Assembly (NCBI GenBank): GCA_027596945.1
Contig: JADGJH010000029.1
Coordinates: 1-40,185 of the forward strand
Length of the DNA: 40,185 nucleotides
From: Physocladia obscura
Taxonomy: Eukaryota; Chytridiomycota; Chytridiomycetes; Chytridiales; Chytriomycetaceae
Reading direction: 5' to 3'
The stretch's first letter is position 1; each line of letters begins with the position of its first letter. The notes beneath the pieces were generated by a model. The model was not told the origin of the DNA, made no database searches, and saw only the letters and a program-made list of their open reading frames with translations. The translations under genes were made by a program, and so were the position numbers. This document shows positions 13,745 to 26,631 of this stretch, in pieces.

Positions 13745-16700
13745 ATGCTGTATCTTGCTTCTGCACACAAAGCATCCTCATCACTGGAAAGCGTTGCCAT
13801 TAATTCACATGCCAATGGAACTGCAAATATTGCTGTCAAGTATTGTATTTAATTATGATAGGCAATCAAAAGGCACATGCAAACAAAAATAAACAGCAAG
13901 GGCACTCACATTCAGATTATCGGTATGGCGGCAACAGGGTTCGGTAGCGATCTTATTGCGCAAACATATGATATTCCTATCAACGGGCGAATTCGCGGAA
14001 TTGCTGCAATTGGGGTAAATACACTATTCTATATTCCACTTTCAGTGATGATTTGCTAACGCAGTCAAATTTTCACAGGACGCAACGGACAACCGGCTGC
14101 TTTTCGTCACAGCGAAAGCCGCATGGGCCATCATTGACGTGTCGATGGCACTTTTGCCAAACTCAGACTCGAATGTAAACACAATCGTAAAAACGATTGC
14201 TCATGGCTCCCTTGCGCTGCGCACTGCCGCGCCATCCACCAGCTTCGACACTCCTCTTTGCACAATATTTAATACTCAAACTTTAACCACCACGGCTGTC
14301 TCCCACATTTTTCAAGGCTTTCTGTCTGTAATTGTCATTGCTGCAACATCCGCGAAACCACCACTCACCCTTTCTATCCGCATCAAAGAACTTGATATCT
14401 TGCATTTCGCTTTCTTGCAGACGCCATTGCAGCATCCAATTATTGCTATTCTTCACGAAACTGTCAACGGACTGCGTTTTATTGTAACGTACCAACTTCA
14501 CGCGGCGATAGCGGAACTGACCACACCAAATGCAAGTATCAAATTTGGATGGTCCGAACCTATCGAAGTTTCAGCGTCGACACAACGCATTTCTTCGTTG
14601 CCAGGTTTCTTCTCCATTGAATATTGCTACACTTTATTCTTAAAACTACTCCTTCCTAGATGGTGGTTTGTTGGCTTTTGATGCAAATCGTATTGCTCTC
14701 TTCAGTAAAACTGGAACTCTGGTGTTTGAAACAGAGGCCGATGCTTTATTCACTGGAGTTTCTGCTTTTATTCCATCCACTGTCAAGGATGTTCTTGTCT
14801 CAGATTTTTTTGGCGGATTATATGCACTGAATATCGAAAATGGAAAATTAGATAAAATTGGAAACGTAGGTTTTCTAATTTGTAACTTAATCGCATTTTC
14901 TTTTTTTCAATAATCAAAAACAGACTTCTCAAGCAGCGACTTTAACCTTTTTGGATCCTTCGACTCTTTATTTGGGCTCTCATTCGGGGGACTCTTACAT
15001 AATACAGTTTCCTAGTCTGGATCCTCGCGCTCAACCATTTACTATTGTGGAAACTTTCTTAAATATTGCACCAATTATTGATTTTACATTTATTGAGCCA
15101 ACAGTGGCTGCGGCCGCTGGTCAAGGTCGGGTGATTGCATGTTGCGGCACTGAACGTGACGGTAGCTTAAGAGTTCTTACCAATGGTGTTGGAGTAACTG
15201 AATTATTCGAAATGCCTGATATTGAAGGTATTCGTGGAATCTGGGCCGGACATGGGGCAAATGGATGGGACGAGCTGCTTGTACTCTCATTTGTCGGAGA
15301 AACGAAGATTTTGTTATTCGATGAACGGGGTACTTGTGCGGAAGTTGATGATGATTATGATTGGGATTTTGCTGTCTCTGAAGAGACTTTGATATTTGGA
15401 AATGTGGCATTTGATCAGTTTTTGCAGGTTTCTTACTTTGTCTTTATTTATTTTTTCGTTTCCTTTCTAAGTTCTTGCTCAGGTTACTGCTAAAAGAATG
15501 ATGTTGTTTGGCAGAGATGACAAAAAGCTGCGCCACGAGTGGATTTCTTCGAATGAGTCCCGAATCGTTCTGTGTACATTTAATTCAAGTCAAATTATAG
15601 CCGCTGTTGGTGGTAATTTAATTGTATATTTTGAAGTCGAAGATAGGGAAATAATAGTGAAAGGGTTTGTTTGCTATTATTTACTCTAGCAATATATTGA
15701 ATTTTGAAGTCTATTATAAAATTGCCGTAACAGTCAGATCGAAACGGAAAACCAAGTTTCTTGTCTTGACATACCCCAAAGAGGTGTTTTGTCAAAAGAT
15801 TCATCTCGTGCGGACTATTTTGCAGCAGGAATGTGGACAGACTCAATCATAAAAATTTTTTCAATATCGACATTATCACAAATCAAATCTGAACAAGTCA
15901 GCAGCAACTATCAGTTATTACGAAGTGTCAAATTTGCAAGGCTGGCTGAAACTTCGTACCTTCTTGTGGGACTTGGTGATGGGCAACTTGTTACTTTCAC
16001 AATTGGTTCCTCAATCGATGGATCTGTTGTCCTGGCGAATCGCAAAAAATTAACTATTGGGACTCAACCGTTAAATCTTGAATTATTTAAAACGGCCGGA
16101 AAAAATTATGTGTTTTCAGCATCAGATATGCCTGCTGTTTTATACGCTTCGAACAATAATGAAAAGCTTCTGTGTTCTAATTTAAATTTAAAAGTGAGAG
16201 CAATTGTTGAACAATGCTAGAGTTATTTGTGTTTTCTAATTTCCTTTTTTTTCCTCCCTCAGGGTGTGTCAACAATATGCCAGTTTCGTTTACCGTCAAA
16301 TCCAGATACTCTCGCCATTGCAACGTCAGAATCGCTGAAAATTGGAAGCCTGGAAAATATTCAAAAACTGCATGTTCAAACTATTCCTTTGGGAGAAACT
16401 CCGCGACGGATTATTCATCGCAGCGATAACACTCTGGGTGTGTTGACAAGTTTAATTAATTTTGAAGGTGGCAAAGATGAAGAAACAAATTTTTTGAGAG
16501 TTTTTGATGATACAACGTTTGACTGTGAGCTTTTTATTTATTTGAATTTTCAGTTTATTTAATTTTTTGCAATTTGATTTTTTATTCGTTCAGGTTTAGA
16601 TTTTTTCAAGTTCAAAGAAATGGAAGTGGTTCAGTCCATATGTTCGTTAAATCTACCTGCTTCAGCCAGTGAAATGGTTGATGGACCATCCTTACAGCAG

Positions 16701-17903
16701 TTGTTAATTATTGGTACAGGGCTTGTGCCTTTTGGAATGAGCGAAGAACCAACACAGGGTAGAGTATGTGCGTTTGAATTCGATCGCAATACAAAAAAAT
16801 TGGAGCTTGTAACAGCTTTTGAAACAAAAGGATGTGTTTTTGCAGTTTCCCAGTTGAAAGATGGCCTTATTGTTATCGCTGTAAGGAGTAAGGTTTGTTT
16901 GTAAACCCAGTTTTATGAAATGTGAAAGATCACTATTAAAATGCTTTACCTTTTTTTTATATACATTTTTATATTTTTATATATTCTTTTTTTTAGATAC
17001 AAGTTTTGAAACTATCGTTTGACCAAGAATCAAATACATATGATTTTGCATCTGTTTGTGCTGGGGCAGGCTTTAATCAAGCGTTGTATCTCTCAGTTCA
17101 AGAAAATTTTATCACTGTTGGAGATTTGATGAAAAGTGCAACAGTTTTTGAATTCATTGACGGAAACGAAACTACATCTGCTAAACTTGTTGAATGCGCA
17201 AAAGATTATCTTCCGGCATGGACTACATGTGTACATGCAGTCAAAGAAAGCAGCTTGATTGTAGTTGGAGAAGCTGGAAACAATCTGTATACTTTGAAAA
17301 GGCAGAGTGAGGATATGATGCTTGAAGACGAAAAAAGGCGGCTGGAGCTTGTTGGTGTTTTTCATTTGGGAGAGTCTGTGAACGTGATTAAAAATGGTAA
17401 TGTGCATTTATTTATCATTAATGCTTCTAATAATTGACTATTTGATACTACAATGATGTTTCCAGGATCACTGGCAATGAGTAATGGACAAGAACAGCAA
17501 AGTCCAATGCGCTCAAGTAGTATGCTGTTTTGTACTGTTGATGGTCAATTTGGAACCATCATCAATCTTGAAGCGGAAAAGTTCAAAATTCTCAGCTCTC
17601 TTCAATCGAATTTAGAAAGGCATCTTATACCAGTTGGAAATTTAGATTATGCAGAGTATGTTCAGTTCTTTTTCTTGAGTTTGAAAGAATTAATAATTTA
17701 TCCAAAGATGGCGGGCATTTACTTCGGACAAGAGAAAACAGGAAGCCGTGGGATATATTGATGGAGATTTTGTACAACAGTTTGCAGCACTGAGTGAGTT
17801 GGAGATGAGTGTTGTGTTTGATGGTGTGAAAAACGGCGGAGTGAAGGTGGACGCAGAAAGTATTGAGAGTGTTCTTTCACTTTTGGAAGAAATGGCCCTC
17901 TGA
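13745..17903 (+). CDS. DDB1: DNA damage-binding protein 1 (DDB1), adaptor of CUL4 ubiquitin ligases
   Basis: Twelve exons: 13745-13839, 13873-14014, 14079-14604, 14660-14865, 14924-15427, 15483-15664, 15734-16193, 16263-16524, 16594-16892, 16997-17396, 17466-17655, 17708-17903; 1153 residues, close to the 1140 of human DDB1. Family landmarks run collinearly: LYLGSHSGDS, GSLRVLTNGVG, LVLSFVGETKIL, NSSQIIAAVGG, CLDI...AGMWTDS, KKLTIGTQP, TIPLGETPRRI, FHLGESVNV and the C-terminal WRAFTSDKR...GYIDGDFVQQF. These belong to the three WD40-like beta-propellers (BPA, BPB, BPC) and the helical C-terminus. DDB1 links CUL4 to substrate receptors (DCAFs), acting in UV-damage recognition and replication control. 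The related CPSF160 and SF3b130 are excluded by length and by these DDB1-specific stretches. The intron between exons 1 and 2 would be only 33 nt, so the extreme N-terminus is less certain. The stop is 22 nt before the next start codon. Confidence 0.93.
13840..13872 (+). other. Putative ultra-short intron in DDB1
   Basis: The 33-nt stretch begins gtattg and ends aaaag. Removing it joins the two reading frames so that the N-terminal propeller aligns with DDB1 (NIAVKHMQTK against the family's NLLIAKNTRLE). All other introns modelled here are at least 44 nt, so this is either an exceptional intron or a sign that the local model is wrong. Confidence 0.4.
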
Positions 17904-17925
17904 TTTATGAAAAAAAAAAAAAAAG

Positions 17926-20900
17926 ATGGAATATCCGCAATTTCGTACAGCGGTGGAGGCGTTGTACAATGCACTTAGCACTGCGCAAACACAGGCAGAT
18001 GCGCAGTCAACCCTCATGCGTGTTGTTAACGAAAGTCCCAATGCCTGCGACTTGGGCCGAGCTGCTCTTCGTGACGAGGTAGTGAAGCTGTAATGTAATT
18101 ATTCATTCTCTGGTATATTCGAATCGAATCTATTCACTTCTAGAACCCGCAAGTCCGCTTTTTTGGCGCCCTGACTCTCAACCTGATTCTCTTGCGGTAT
18201 TCTTTTTTTATAGCGGATTGGATATTATATTGTATGCTGATGTTGATATTTAGCGAGCCTGGACCCCCTGCGGAGACATATTTGTCGATTCAACATGCTC
18301 TTCTTGAAACTCTCGCGTCTGAAAACTTCCCTTTTGTTGCAACGAAAATATGTGTTGCGGTATGACTCAAACCAAGCCGTCAAAAAAAAAAAAAAAAAAA
18401 TTCGAAGAAATAAAATCCGCATTATCATCAGATCACTTCCCTCGCATTCAAAGCAATTCCTTCGAGCTCCTGGCCGAGGCCTATTTTGTCTCTTCATTCT
18501 CTATTTCTTTCTCCAGAATCTCCGAACTCGCGTACTATTTCAGCACCAAAAATATTACTTTCATTGTACACCGTATTTGCCCAAGAGCTTGCATCGTATT
18601 CTTTTGGCATTCCTGCGCATCGTGTATCTGTTTTCGAAAGTGTGCGCTCTGATATTTCGAAAGTTATTTTGTTAATTGAGCAAGTTTTGGGGGCTGACTT
18701 GGCTATTGATGCTGGTAGTGCTGACCAGACTCTTGTAGATTTAAAGTTAGAAGCTTTGAAATGCGTTTTAGCTTGGTGCGGCATTGAGAAAGGGATTCCT
18801 GCTGAGTATGTTTTTTCAACGGAAATTGCAAAATTTTATTGCTAAACCTCTCGTTTCAGCTCAATGCCTAGAATACTTTCACTTGTGACAGCTCATTTGC
18901 AATTCCAGCAAACTTTTCAAACTTCTTGCCAAGTTTTGGCAGATCTTTTAACGTTTAAGGATTTGCTTGCTTACGAAAAAACAATTTGCGATGGTCTTAT
19001 TCCTGTGGTTACGAACGGAATCATATATAATGAATTTCGCCGCTGTTTAGAAGGTTGAAAATAATTATTTTTTTTCCAAACTAAAGCACTCCGTTTACAG
19101 AGAAAGATGTCGAAACTGCACATGCATTTTGTACTTTGGTTTCCCAAATCGGAGAATCATTTCCAAAATATGTTGTCAAAAATCTCACAGGCGCTTCGAC
19201 TCCTACACTACATCTCGTTGAAATGGTACTCGCATTCACTGGATTTCCTGGATATTATGGCGTTGATGAAGACCTTACACATATTCCAGATCAATTTTGG
19301 TACGAAATACAAGAAACTTTGATAGACGATACTGTTATACCCATGCAAAAAACCTCCATTGCTACTTCTGAAACGCGCCCAGATTTGACAACTGATCCTG
19401 TCACACACGAGCCTGTTATTCATGGCGATGGGATTGGGTTCGACGGCACGAGAATCGCTACTCGATTTTTAAGTCGAAGTTCAACTTTAGGCGGCTGGGA
19501 TATGAGTGGATTTCCGGATGGAGCTGTTGATCGCATTTGGAGTATTTCACGCGAAATTTTTAGCACGTTAGTCAAGGTACTATGTGTTAAAGTTGCTCGA
19601 CCTTCCGAAAAGGTTCTTTTTAGCTGGGATTTAGGTTTGCGACATCCTTTTTTTTTCTTTTTTCTTTTCTTTGTTTGTTTATTGTTTGCTTTTTGAAGAT
19701 TTGAGAGAAAAGTTTCGCGTTTATAGGCATGATAAGTCTGAAGTTTTACTGTCATGCCATCGCATACTTGGCGGTGTGATGTACGATATTTTGGTTCCGA
19801 TTGCGGTTCGGCAAATTTCTGAAATTCGGGAGGGACTCGGAGAAGATGGGCAGGTATTGAGATTCATTTATTTGCATAATCTAAACTTTTTTTTCGAACA
19901 AAGGCACTTGAAGCAACTCTATTTTGTATCAAATCTATCGCTGAAGAGGTTCATTTGAATAATACCCCACAGCTACACACAGTTTTTGGCAATCTGATCA
20001 TGGGACAAATCGCATCATTTCCTCCGCTATTTTGGAGAATTCGATTAACTTTTTGCTTGGTTATTGGGGAAGCCAGACATCCATATTGGCTGAACAAAAA
20101 CCCTCAATATCTGCTGCCTGTAATCACGTTTTTAATGAATTCTTTGAATGTTTCTCCTCATGTTACGACGGCCGCAATTCACGCCCTGGAGCAAGTTTGC
20201 TCAACATGCCGCAAACAATTGGGACATGTTGCAAAAGATATGCTGGATGCATGGGAACGGTTAAAAAACGGATTAGCAGTTAGTATACCTTTGAATATTT
20301 CTACCTTTTTCTATTATTTTTTTTAATCATTCGTTTTTTATTTATAGAGTATTGACCGGATTCGTCTTATTCGCGCAGTTTCCTCAATTTTGGAACCGCT
20401 GACTCCGCAGGATCAACTGCCTCATCTAATGAGATTGACTGGATCGATGGTTTCAGAAATCCGTGCAAATTTGTCTTTCCTTGCGGCATCTCCTGCATTG
20501 CTCTCCCAGCCTGCTGAAGTGGAAGTTGCAGAGAGAATGTTGATCCGCGATCTGTTGCGCCTTTTAAATGGAATCTGCCAGGGTATTCGAAGCAGTGAAG
20601 ACGGTGGAGTTGGTAGTGACGACGATGAAATTTCAGCGATGTCGCAACAGGAAATTTTCGTGGATGTGGACACGTTTGATATTGATAGCATTGATATAAC
20701 AATGAAGACAAATCTGATGCAATTGAGTGATGTTGTGTGGGAAACTATTGGAGCAGTTTTCCAAGTATTTCAACAAGACGAAGAGACTATTGATGTGTGT
20801 TTGTGTTGAATGAATTTTATGACTTTGTTAACTCTTTTTTTATTATTATTATTATTATTTAAAGATCGCTTGTGGGCTGATCATTATGACTCTTGATACA

Positions 20901-21951
20901 AATATTCCCGTCATGTTCACGCCAAATCCAACGCGACTGGCGACATTATTAATACAGTCATTCTCAGCAAACAAATTTCCAATAATTCTGCGCGCTGTAA
21001 ATATTTTAATACAATCCGTTCGAGTATCGATTCCTAACGCACCCAGTAGTACATCCATATCGAACCAGACCATTCTTGTTGTTGGCTCTAAGGCTGTAGT
21101 TCGCGAATGGGTGTCAGCGCGTGTGCGTGAAATTAATGAAATCACATTCCAATTACTTATTAATGATGGAGGTATGAATGAGCGACCAGACCTGATTGAA
21201 TATTACTTCAAGCTTTTGACAAAAGTTCTGGATCGACATCCCTGGGCGCTTATCCAATTACCTCAAGAACACCAAAATATTATATTTGGGACCCTACTTC
21301 ATACCGGAATGGCGTTGAATGAACGGGCATCGTGCACAGCTGTCTTTGACTTTGTAAGAGATCTTGTTTCGTTCAAGAATGCTTCGGAGATGCGTGTCCT
21401 TGTGCGCGGAAAAAAGAGGGCATCTGCAATGCAGGCAGAGAGTGAAGATGCTGTGGAAGCTGCTCAGTGCAAAGAACTTCTGAATGGAGCTGTTCGATCG
21501 ATCGGAGTGAATGTTGTTCAAGTTTTGTTTGCAGTAAGGATATCTGCTTATTGTTTGTGAAAATTGATCGATTAATTTTTTTTCTTCTTTTTTTTTCCCC
21601 TTAACTTCTCCCAAAAAGGATATTGGATCTGGTTTGCCTACTTCAATGTGGCCAATGATTGCAGATTTGTTGCACAGAATTATTCATTATTTTCCAAACG
21701 AAGCCAAAGGATGGGTTATTACGTGTTTGCAAGTTGATGGATTTCCAACAAAATATTGTACTAAAACTGACAAGGAGGATTTTGTAAAAGGCATGATGGT
21801 GTAAGTTGTGCTGATTTCACAAAATGTAAATGATATTTTTAAATTGCTCAGTGCTCAAATGAAGGCTTTCAAAGATCTCGTAAAGAAATTTGGATTGAAA
21901 TGTCGCAATTTGCAGGACACGTCGTATGGATCTGCCATTCGAGTTTACTAG
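17926..21951 (+). CDS. IPO13: Importin-13-like karyopherin (importin-beta family)
   Basis: Twelve exons: 17926-18078, 18144-18196, 18254-18359, 18432-18805, 18860-19053, 19101-19634, 19699-19853, 19904-20278, 20348-20794, 20865-21533, 21619-21800, 21852-21951; 1113 residues against 963 in human IPO13. It is helical throughout, as expected for HEAT repeats. Matches to importin-13 run in order: NPQVRFFGALTLN near the N-terminus (importin-beta N-terminal domain), FTGFPGYYGV...FWYEIQE in exon 6, EKFRVYRHDKSE in exon 7, and a C-terminus with MWPMIADLLHRII. Importin-13 carries cargoes such as Ubc9, Mago-Y14 and histone-fold pairs into the nucleus and exports eIF1A under control of Ran-GTP; the cargo here is unknown. 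An acidic insert with GSDDDEIS lies in exon 9. The yeast relative is Pdr6/Kap122. Its 3' end converges on the WOPR gene, with 62 nt between the stop codons. Confidence 0.85.
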
Positions 21952-22013
21952 ATAATTTTTGGAAATGAATGATCGATAAATTTTTTCTACAAAAAATTTT
22001 TTATACATTTTTA

Positions 22014-23817
22014 TTAAAAACTCCGATAAACGGACTGAGCAAAGGGATTGCTTTTTGGTGCAAATGATTGAAATTGTTGGTTTTGTTGCAAAATGGCTGA
22101 ATTTTGAATATTTGACTGGTTATAATACATCAGAGGTGACTGGAAACGCGTTTGATTTGGTGAATAATATTCATCCTCATTAGGTCGTTTTCGTGACTTC
22201 ACTGGAGAAATGAATTCATATCCGGGTCTGTTTGTAAATTCACAGTTTCGTTGCATACCACCATAATATACTGAAGTTGGATTCGTGGGAAATGAATGCA
22301 TAAGCTGACGAGGTGGAATTGAATGAATGCTTGTAGCAGGGGCAAATGAATGAACAAGCTGATTTGACGGAGCTGTCTGAACAAAAGAACTTGCTGTACG
22401 AACAATTAAGCTTGAGGGTGTTGGTGGAGCATAAGTATTTGAAAATGAGTTCGCTGAATGGTGATAGTGATCATGAAGATTAACATATCCGTTGAACTCG
22501 CTTTGATTGATATTCGACTCTTGTCGTGGCACTTTAAATCCATAAATTACCCCTCCAGTATTGCTGCCATTTGTAATTTCTCCGAACGCATGGCGTGCAA
22601 CTGCTTTCAAGCTTTCCTCTTTTCTAGCTTTTTTTGCAATTGCATCTTCAGAAACATACTTTTCCAAGTCAATAGATTCTGCAAGCAACGCAATCAAATC
22701 AATTGACGAATTTGTTAACAAATATTGTAACGACTCGCTGTCAGTTGGAGTGCAGAAAAGGCTTTGTTCATTTTCGGCTACGGTTATAGCTACGGTGGAG
22801 GTGGAGGCGGATGCGGTGGTGCGTTGGCCACTGTACATATTTATCACATCTTCACGTGCGTAATAGCTGATGACACGGTAGCGCAAGCCGTCCGAACCTT
22901 TGAGTGTGATAGTGCGTTTTGTGAGGCCATCTGGAACTAGCCGTGTATTTTGCTTGAGGGTTTTCACGCTGTACGTTGGTTCAAGACCTGGGATGCGAGC
23001 ATCAAGGATGTGCGTTGGTTTCGCTTTGCGAGGTTCTGGGGCTTGATGCGTTGTTTCAACTTCTCTATTTCAGGTTACAAGTCAGCAAAATAATAAAAAG
23101 AAGGGAGTGGCGGAAGAAATAAGAATGCAAGTAGTTGCGTATTAACCTGTACAAAAGAAATGCTCCGTGTGCTCGAGAAGGAGACCAATGGCGACCATCC
23201 TTGGCAATGAAAAGTCATTTTATTTTATATTCAAAATTCAAAAAAAATTTTGAATTACTGACCCTCCATCTCCTTGCGCTTTCTTCAAAAACTATTACTG
23301 AGCCGCTGCGAATAGGAAGGGTCTCGGACGGTTCCACTCGATGTTTATCCATTGAAAGCAAATGACCACGTATGCATGCCTCCACAAGAAGAATGGCATC
23401 AATTGGTTCCTTCACAAATCCAAAAAAGGTTTCATGAGAATGTGCGGCAGATATTTCGGTATCTTGAGTTATTTTCGTGCTGATGTCAGAATTTGGGGTT
23501 GGGTTTTTCCCAATGTCGCTATTGGCAATTGGATATTGAATGTGCTCAGAGTCGTTTTTGTCAACAAGATCAGCGATAGAAATTCTCATCGGAATTTTTA
23601 GAATTGGCGCAGCAGATAAATCAGACACAGGCGAAGCTTCGTTGCGCTTGAATTGATGTGGCGGCGATAAAATGCGAATTCCTGATGTAAGTGTTGGTGC
23701 GGGGGTCGTTGACAAGGACGTTAAGCCGTTCATAATGTTTTTCATTGTTTTTTGTTTGTACTTCAGGATTTTGATGCTCTTCCTGATGTAGAATTCGGTT
23801 CGGGAATAAAGCCGCAC
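22014..23817 (-). CDS. WOPR-domain (Gti1/Pac2/Wor1) transcription regulator
   Basis: Three exons on the minus strand: 23817-23263, 23199-23147, 23064-22014; 552 residues. The two WOPR boxes are clear. WOPRa holds FFGFVKEPIDAILLVEACIR, the stretch IRSGSVIVFEE and, across intron 1, RRWRDGRHWSPSRAHGAFLL. WOPRb holds PDGLTKRTITL and YRVISYYAREDV. The family is fungal and binds DNA; members include Candida Wor1 (white-opaque switching), Pombe Gti1 and Pac2, and regulators of dimorphism and virulence in pathogens. The C-terminal half is rich in Asn, Ser, Pro and Gln with no recognisable domain, typical of the family. The start is uncertain: an in-frame ATG at 23745 would remove 24 lysine-rich residues and is equally plausible. 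The target genes cannot be deduced. Confidence 0.9.
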
Positions 23818-24994
23818 TTCTGCTTTGAAACACAGATCAGGTCGTCTGTACGGAAGGTTTTTTTTTTCGTGAAAGCAAATTTTTGTTTATGGCAGCCAAG
23901 AAATTTGGCAGCCAAGACATTTCCAACTTCCGAATAATATGCCAAGGAATGAGAAAGGAGCTTCCTTGACGCGTTCTCCTCAATGGATACGCATAATTAT
24001 GCTGGCGATTATTCACCTAACTGCCCAACATTTGTAACATGTTCTGATAAACAGGTTTTGAAAAAGTGGTGATATCCAGTCGTAAGATCTCCAACAGAGA
24101 AACGGTCAAGAACGTGTGATACTATTAATTTATAGCTCTTATATATTGACAAGGTAATGATTGTGTTTTGATGTTGATCAAGCAGCTTTGGACTTCAAAA
24201 TTTTTTTCGGCTGATGAAACTAGTTGTCAACAATATCCGAATCAAGCGTTTTTCTTTCGACGTACTTGCATCATTGCAATAATAAATAGCAAGCTTTAAT
24301 GATAATATTCCCTGCTCTGTACTAAACTCTGATTTAGTTGTTTTTCTTTTTTTTTTCAAATTTTTTTGTAATTTTTTTTTTGGTTTTAATTTTTTTCTTG
24401 GAGTTCATCTCAGACCTATTATCGCTGAATTTTTCTCTGGAATTCTTGCTGCGTATGCTGGCAATTCTTTGCGCATTTTTAATTTTAGAGGGCACGCTGT
24501 TAAACAACAATAAAGATATCCCAAACCCTCCACTTTCCAGTTTTGGTCTCTGGCAGCACGGCTCTGCCATTTTCAACTCATCGAAAGCATATGGCTCCTG
24601 TTTCCCATATTGAACAAGAATTCGAAGTGATCACACTTGCTGAACTATCTCTAAAACACTGGGTCCGGCATAACCGTAGAATAGGACAGCTGAATGTCCA
24701 AAAAAGTGAAGATTTTTTTGAAAGGTTGCGACATTTGTGGTTCATTAAGGCCATTTCTTCAGTTCAAAGTTTAATTTGATTATGTTGATTATCCCGTTTT
24801 TGTGTGATTTTATTTATTTTTGATATGCACGCCATTGTCAGCATTAGTTCCTGTACCACAGCAAACTATTCCATAGCGGTTGCTTTCTTTTTTTTTTTTT
24901 TGCAAGAATGCAATAAAATAACTATTGGTGGCTGAAATTTTTTTGTTTGTTGTGGTTGTTGTGGACAATCAACTGAGGAGGAGCAGCAACTCTC
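23818..24994. other. Intergenic region between divergent genes, no gene seen
   Basis: This 1.2 kb stretch separates the WOPR gene (minus) from the PP1 regulatory subunit gene (plus), so it should hold both promoters. It contains long T-runs near 24338-24400 and 24885-24902. Open frames at 24338-24613 and 24543-24779 have phenylalanine-rich or unremarkable translations, no family resemblance and no matching exon partners, so I do not call them genes. A WOPR regulator may bind its own upstream region, as Wor1 does, but no site was identified. Confidence 0.5.
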
Positions 24995-26631
24995 ATGTCG
25001 ACAACCGCTCGGTCACGTGGCGGAACTGTCGACCAGGGAATGCATCCTGTGCCGTTCACATTCAGTTATGATGGTAGGGCGGGCGGAAATAATAGCGGCC
25101 TGGGACTGGGTTTGGGTGAGTCGGGTTTGGATTTGGGTGGCGGAAAACTGGTGGCAATGTTCGGCAACAGCGTGTCTCTGTACGAACGCCCCTGCCGCAG
25201 AGCCAAATTCAACATAAACTACGAGCAGCCGGAAGATGAAGATGACCAAAGCATCACGTCAATCGATGATGACACAACCAATGTGCGCTTTTTTGCGTCG
25301 CGGCGCTTGAAGCTATTCCGGCGCGGCAGTGTTAGCAATGTTAATGCTAACAGTAATAGTAATGATGGTTGTGGTGCTGTTCATCGTAGCGCACCAAATG
25401 AATCAAAGAGATGTACTAACAGAGATTTGGATTCCCTGACAGATGCAGTGAGTCTCTTTTTTTTGCCGCTTTCTTCTCAACTTTCTTTAAATCCGTGACA
25501 AAGGTCAAGCGCATCAAGTTTTTCTCAGAGTCTCTTGTATTTTTCAATTCTGAAGAAGCTCCACAATCATTATCAAAGCAACCCCATTCTGTCAAAAAAC
25601 TTCGTGAATCTCCACCCCTTCTACCCGAATCTTTTGCGAATCCAATTGACCAACTAAAATTAAGTTTCCAGCCCCGGGCGCCATCTGTTGAATTTCAAAT
25701 CATCTCTTCCACTAGTCATGGCACTATATCTACTGTTCCATTCAAGTCAACTGTTCCCATCACGTTTGAAACTGTCTCCGTTATTCCTCACCACTATTCA
25801 CGCGTCCTGTCATGTGTAAAACTTCGTCTCGTATTTCTTGTTGAGAATATTCATCCGAAAAAAATCGTCACTGTATGCTACACAACAAATGGTTGGGACT
25901 CGCACACAGTATCCAAACGTGCACGACGTGATGCCAACTTATACGAAAATACACTCGAAAGATTCTGCGTTGAAATTGATTGCTCCCCAACTTTTGGATC
26001 GGAGCTTTACACGCAACAACAGCAGCAAGAAGAAATTTACAATTCGCCACGGTTAGTATCCGAAACAATAATGCAGGTTGAGTTTTCTGTGACCTGTTTG
26101 ATGAACAATGTTGAATATTGTAATAACCGTAATGGATTGAATCACGTTGTGCTTGTTGGAATCCGCGAGTCTTTTCCGTCGCCAGTGTTTCCGTCTATAT
26201 CACTATCATCAGCTTCAACACCGCCGCAGTCAATATTATCGGAAGTCTCATTGAAGCGTACACGCGGTGTGTTGGATTCTGAGACCCAACTGTATGCGAA
26301 ACACCGGGCCACTATGTTTGCTCTTGAAGTTGGTCAGGCGATGGCGAATGAAGCAAAACGAATTGATGCAGAATTTAGAATAACGGGGAAGGAACAAAAA
26401 CAACAACAGCAGCAGCAACAACAACAGCGGCCTAGTAGCAGTTCAAAAGCTTCTCTAAAATTAGAACCATTGAATGCAGTTGTACCTTTTACAATTGCCA
26501 ATCCTGTTTTGGAAGAATCTTTTAAATCCCTTAAATCTCCGTCAGGATACGAATCTCCGTTTAAATCACCTTCAGTATCAAAAAAATTGTGGAGGGCGAC
26601 CCGAATTAGTTTTGGTTTAAGGCTCAAGTGA
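24995..26631 (+). CDS. Glycogen-targeting regulatory subunit of protein phosphatase 1 (CBM21)
   Basis: Two exons, 24995-25447 and 25504-26631, joined in phase 0; 526 residues. The N-terminal part is Gly-rich and acidic without a domain. Exon 2 opens with VKRIKFFSESL, which fits the RVxF docking motif for the PP1 catalytic subunit (RIKF, about residues 154-157) followed by the FSESL-type extension seen in Gac1/PPP1R3 proteins. Residues about 240-370 fit the CBM21 carbohydrate-binding domain, with VENIHPKKIVTVCYTTNGW and, near its end, EFSVTCLMNNVEYCNNRNGL in place of the usual NG-x-YWDNN-x-G-x-NY. Such subunits bring PP1 to glycogen so that glycogen synthase is dephosphorylated and activated. 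A Gln tract (nt 26395-26427) and Ser/Pro-rich repeats of the SPSGYESPFKSPS kind make up the tail, a likely phosphorylation region. Confidence 0.85.

Noticed and set aside
19577..19634. An intron starting at gtactatg in importin-13 exon 6
   Set aside because: Reading through gives a segment that continues in phase to the next donor and fits the region before EKFRVYRHD; no intron is needed.
20838..20861. att trinucleotide run as a notable repeat
   Set aside because: It is a short microsatellite inside an intron and not unusual in AT-rich DNA.
24338..24779. Open frames between the WOPR gene and the PP1 subunit
   Set aside because: Translations are dominated by Phe from T-runs or lack any domain, and no in-phase partner exon was found.
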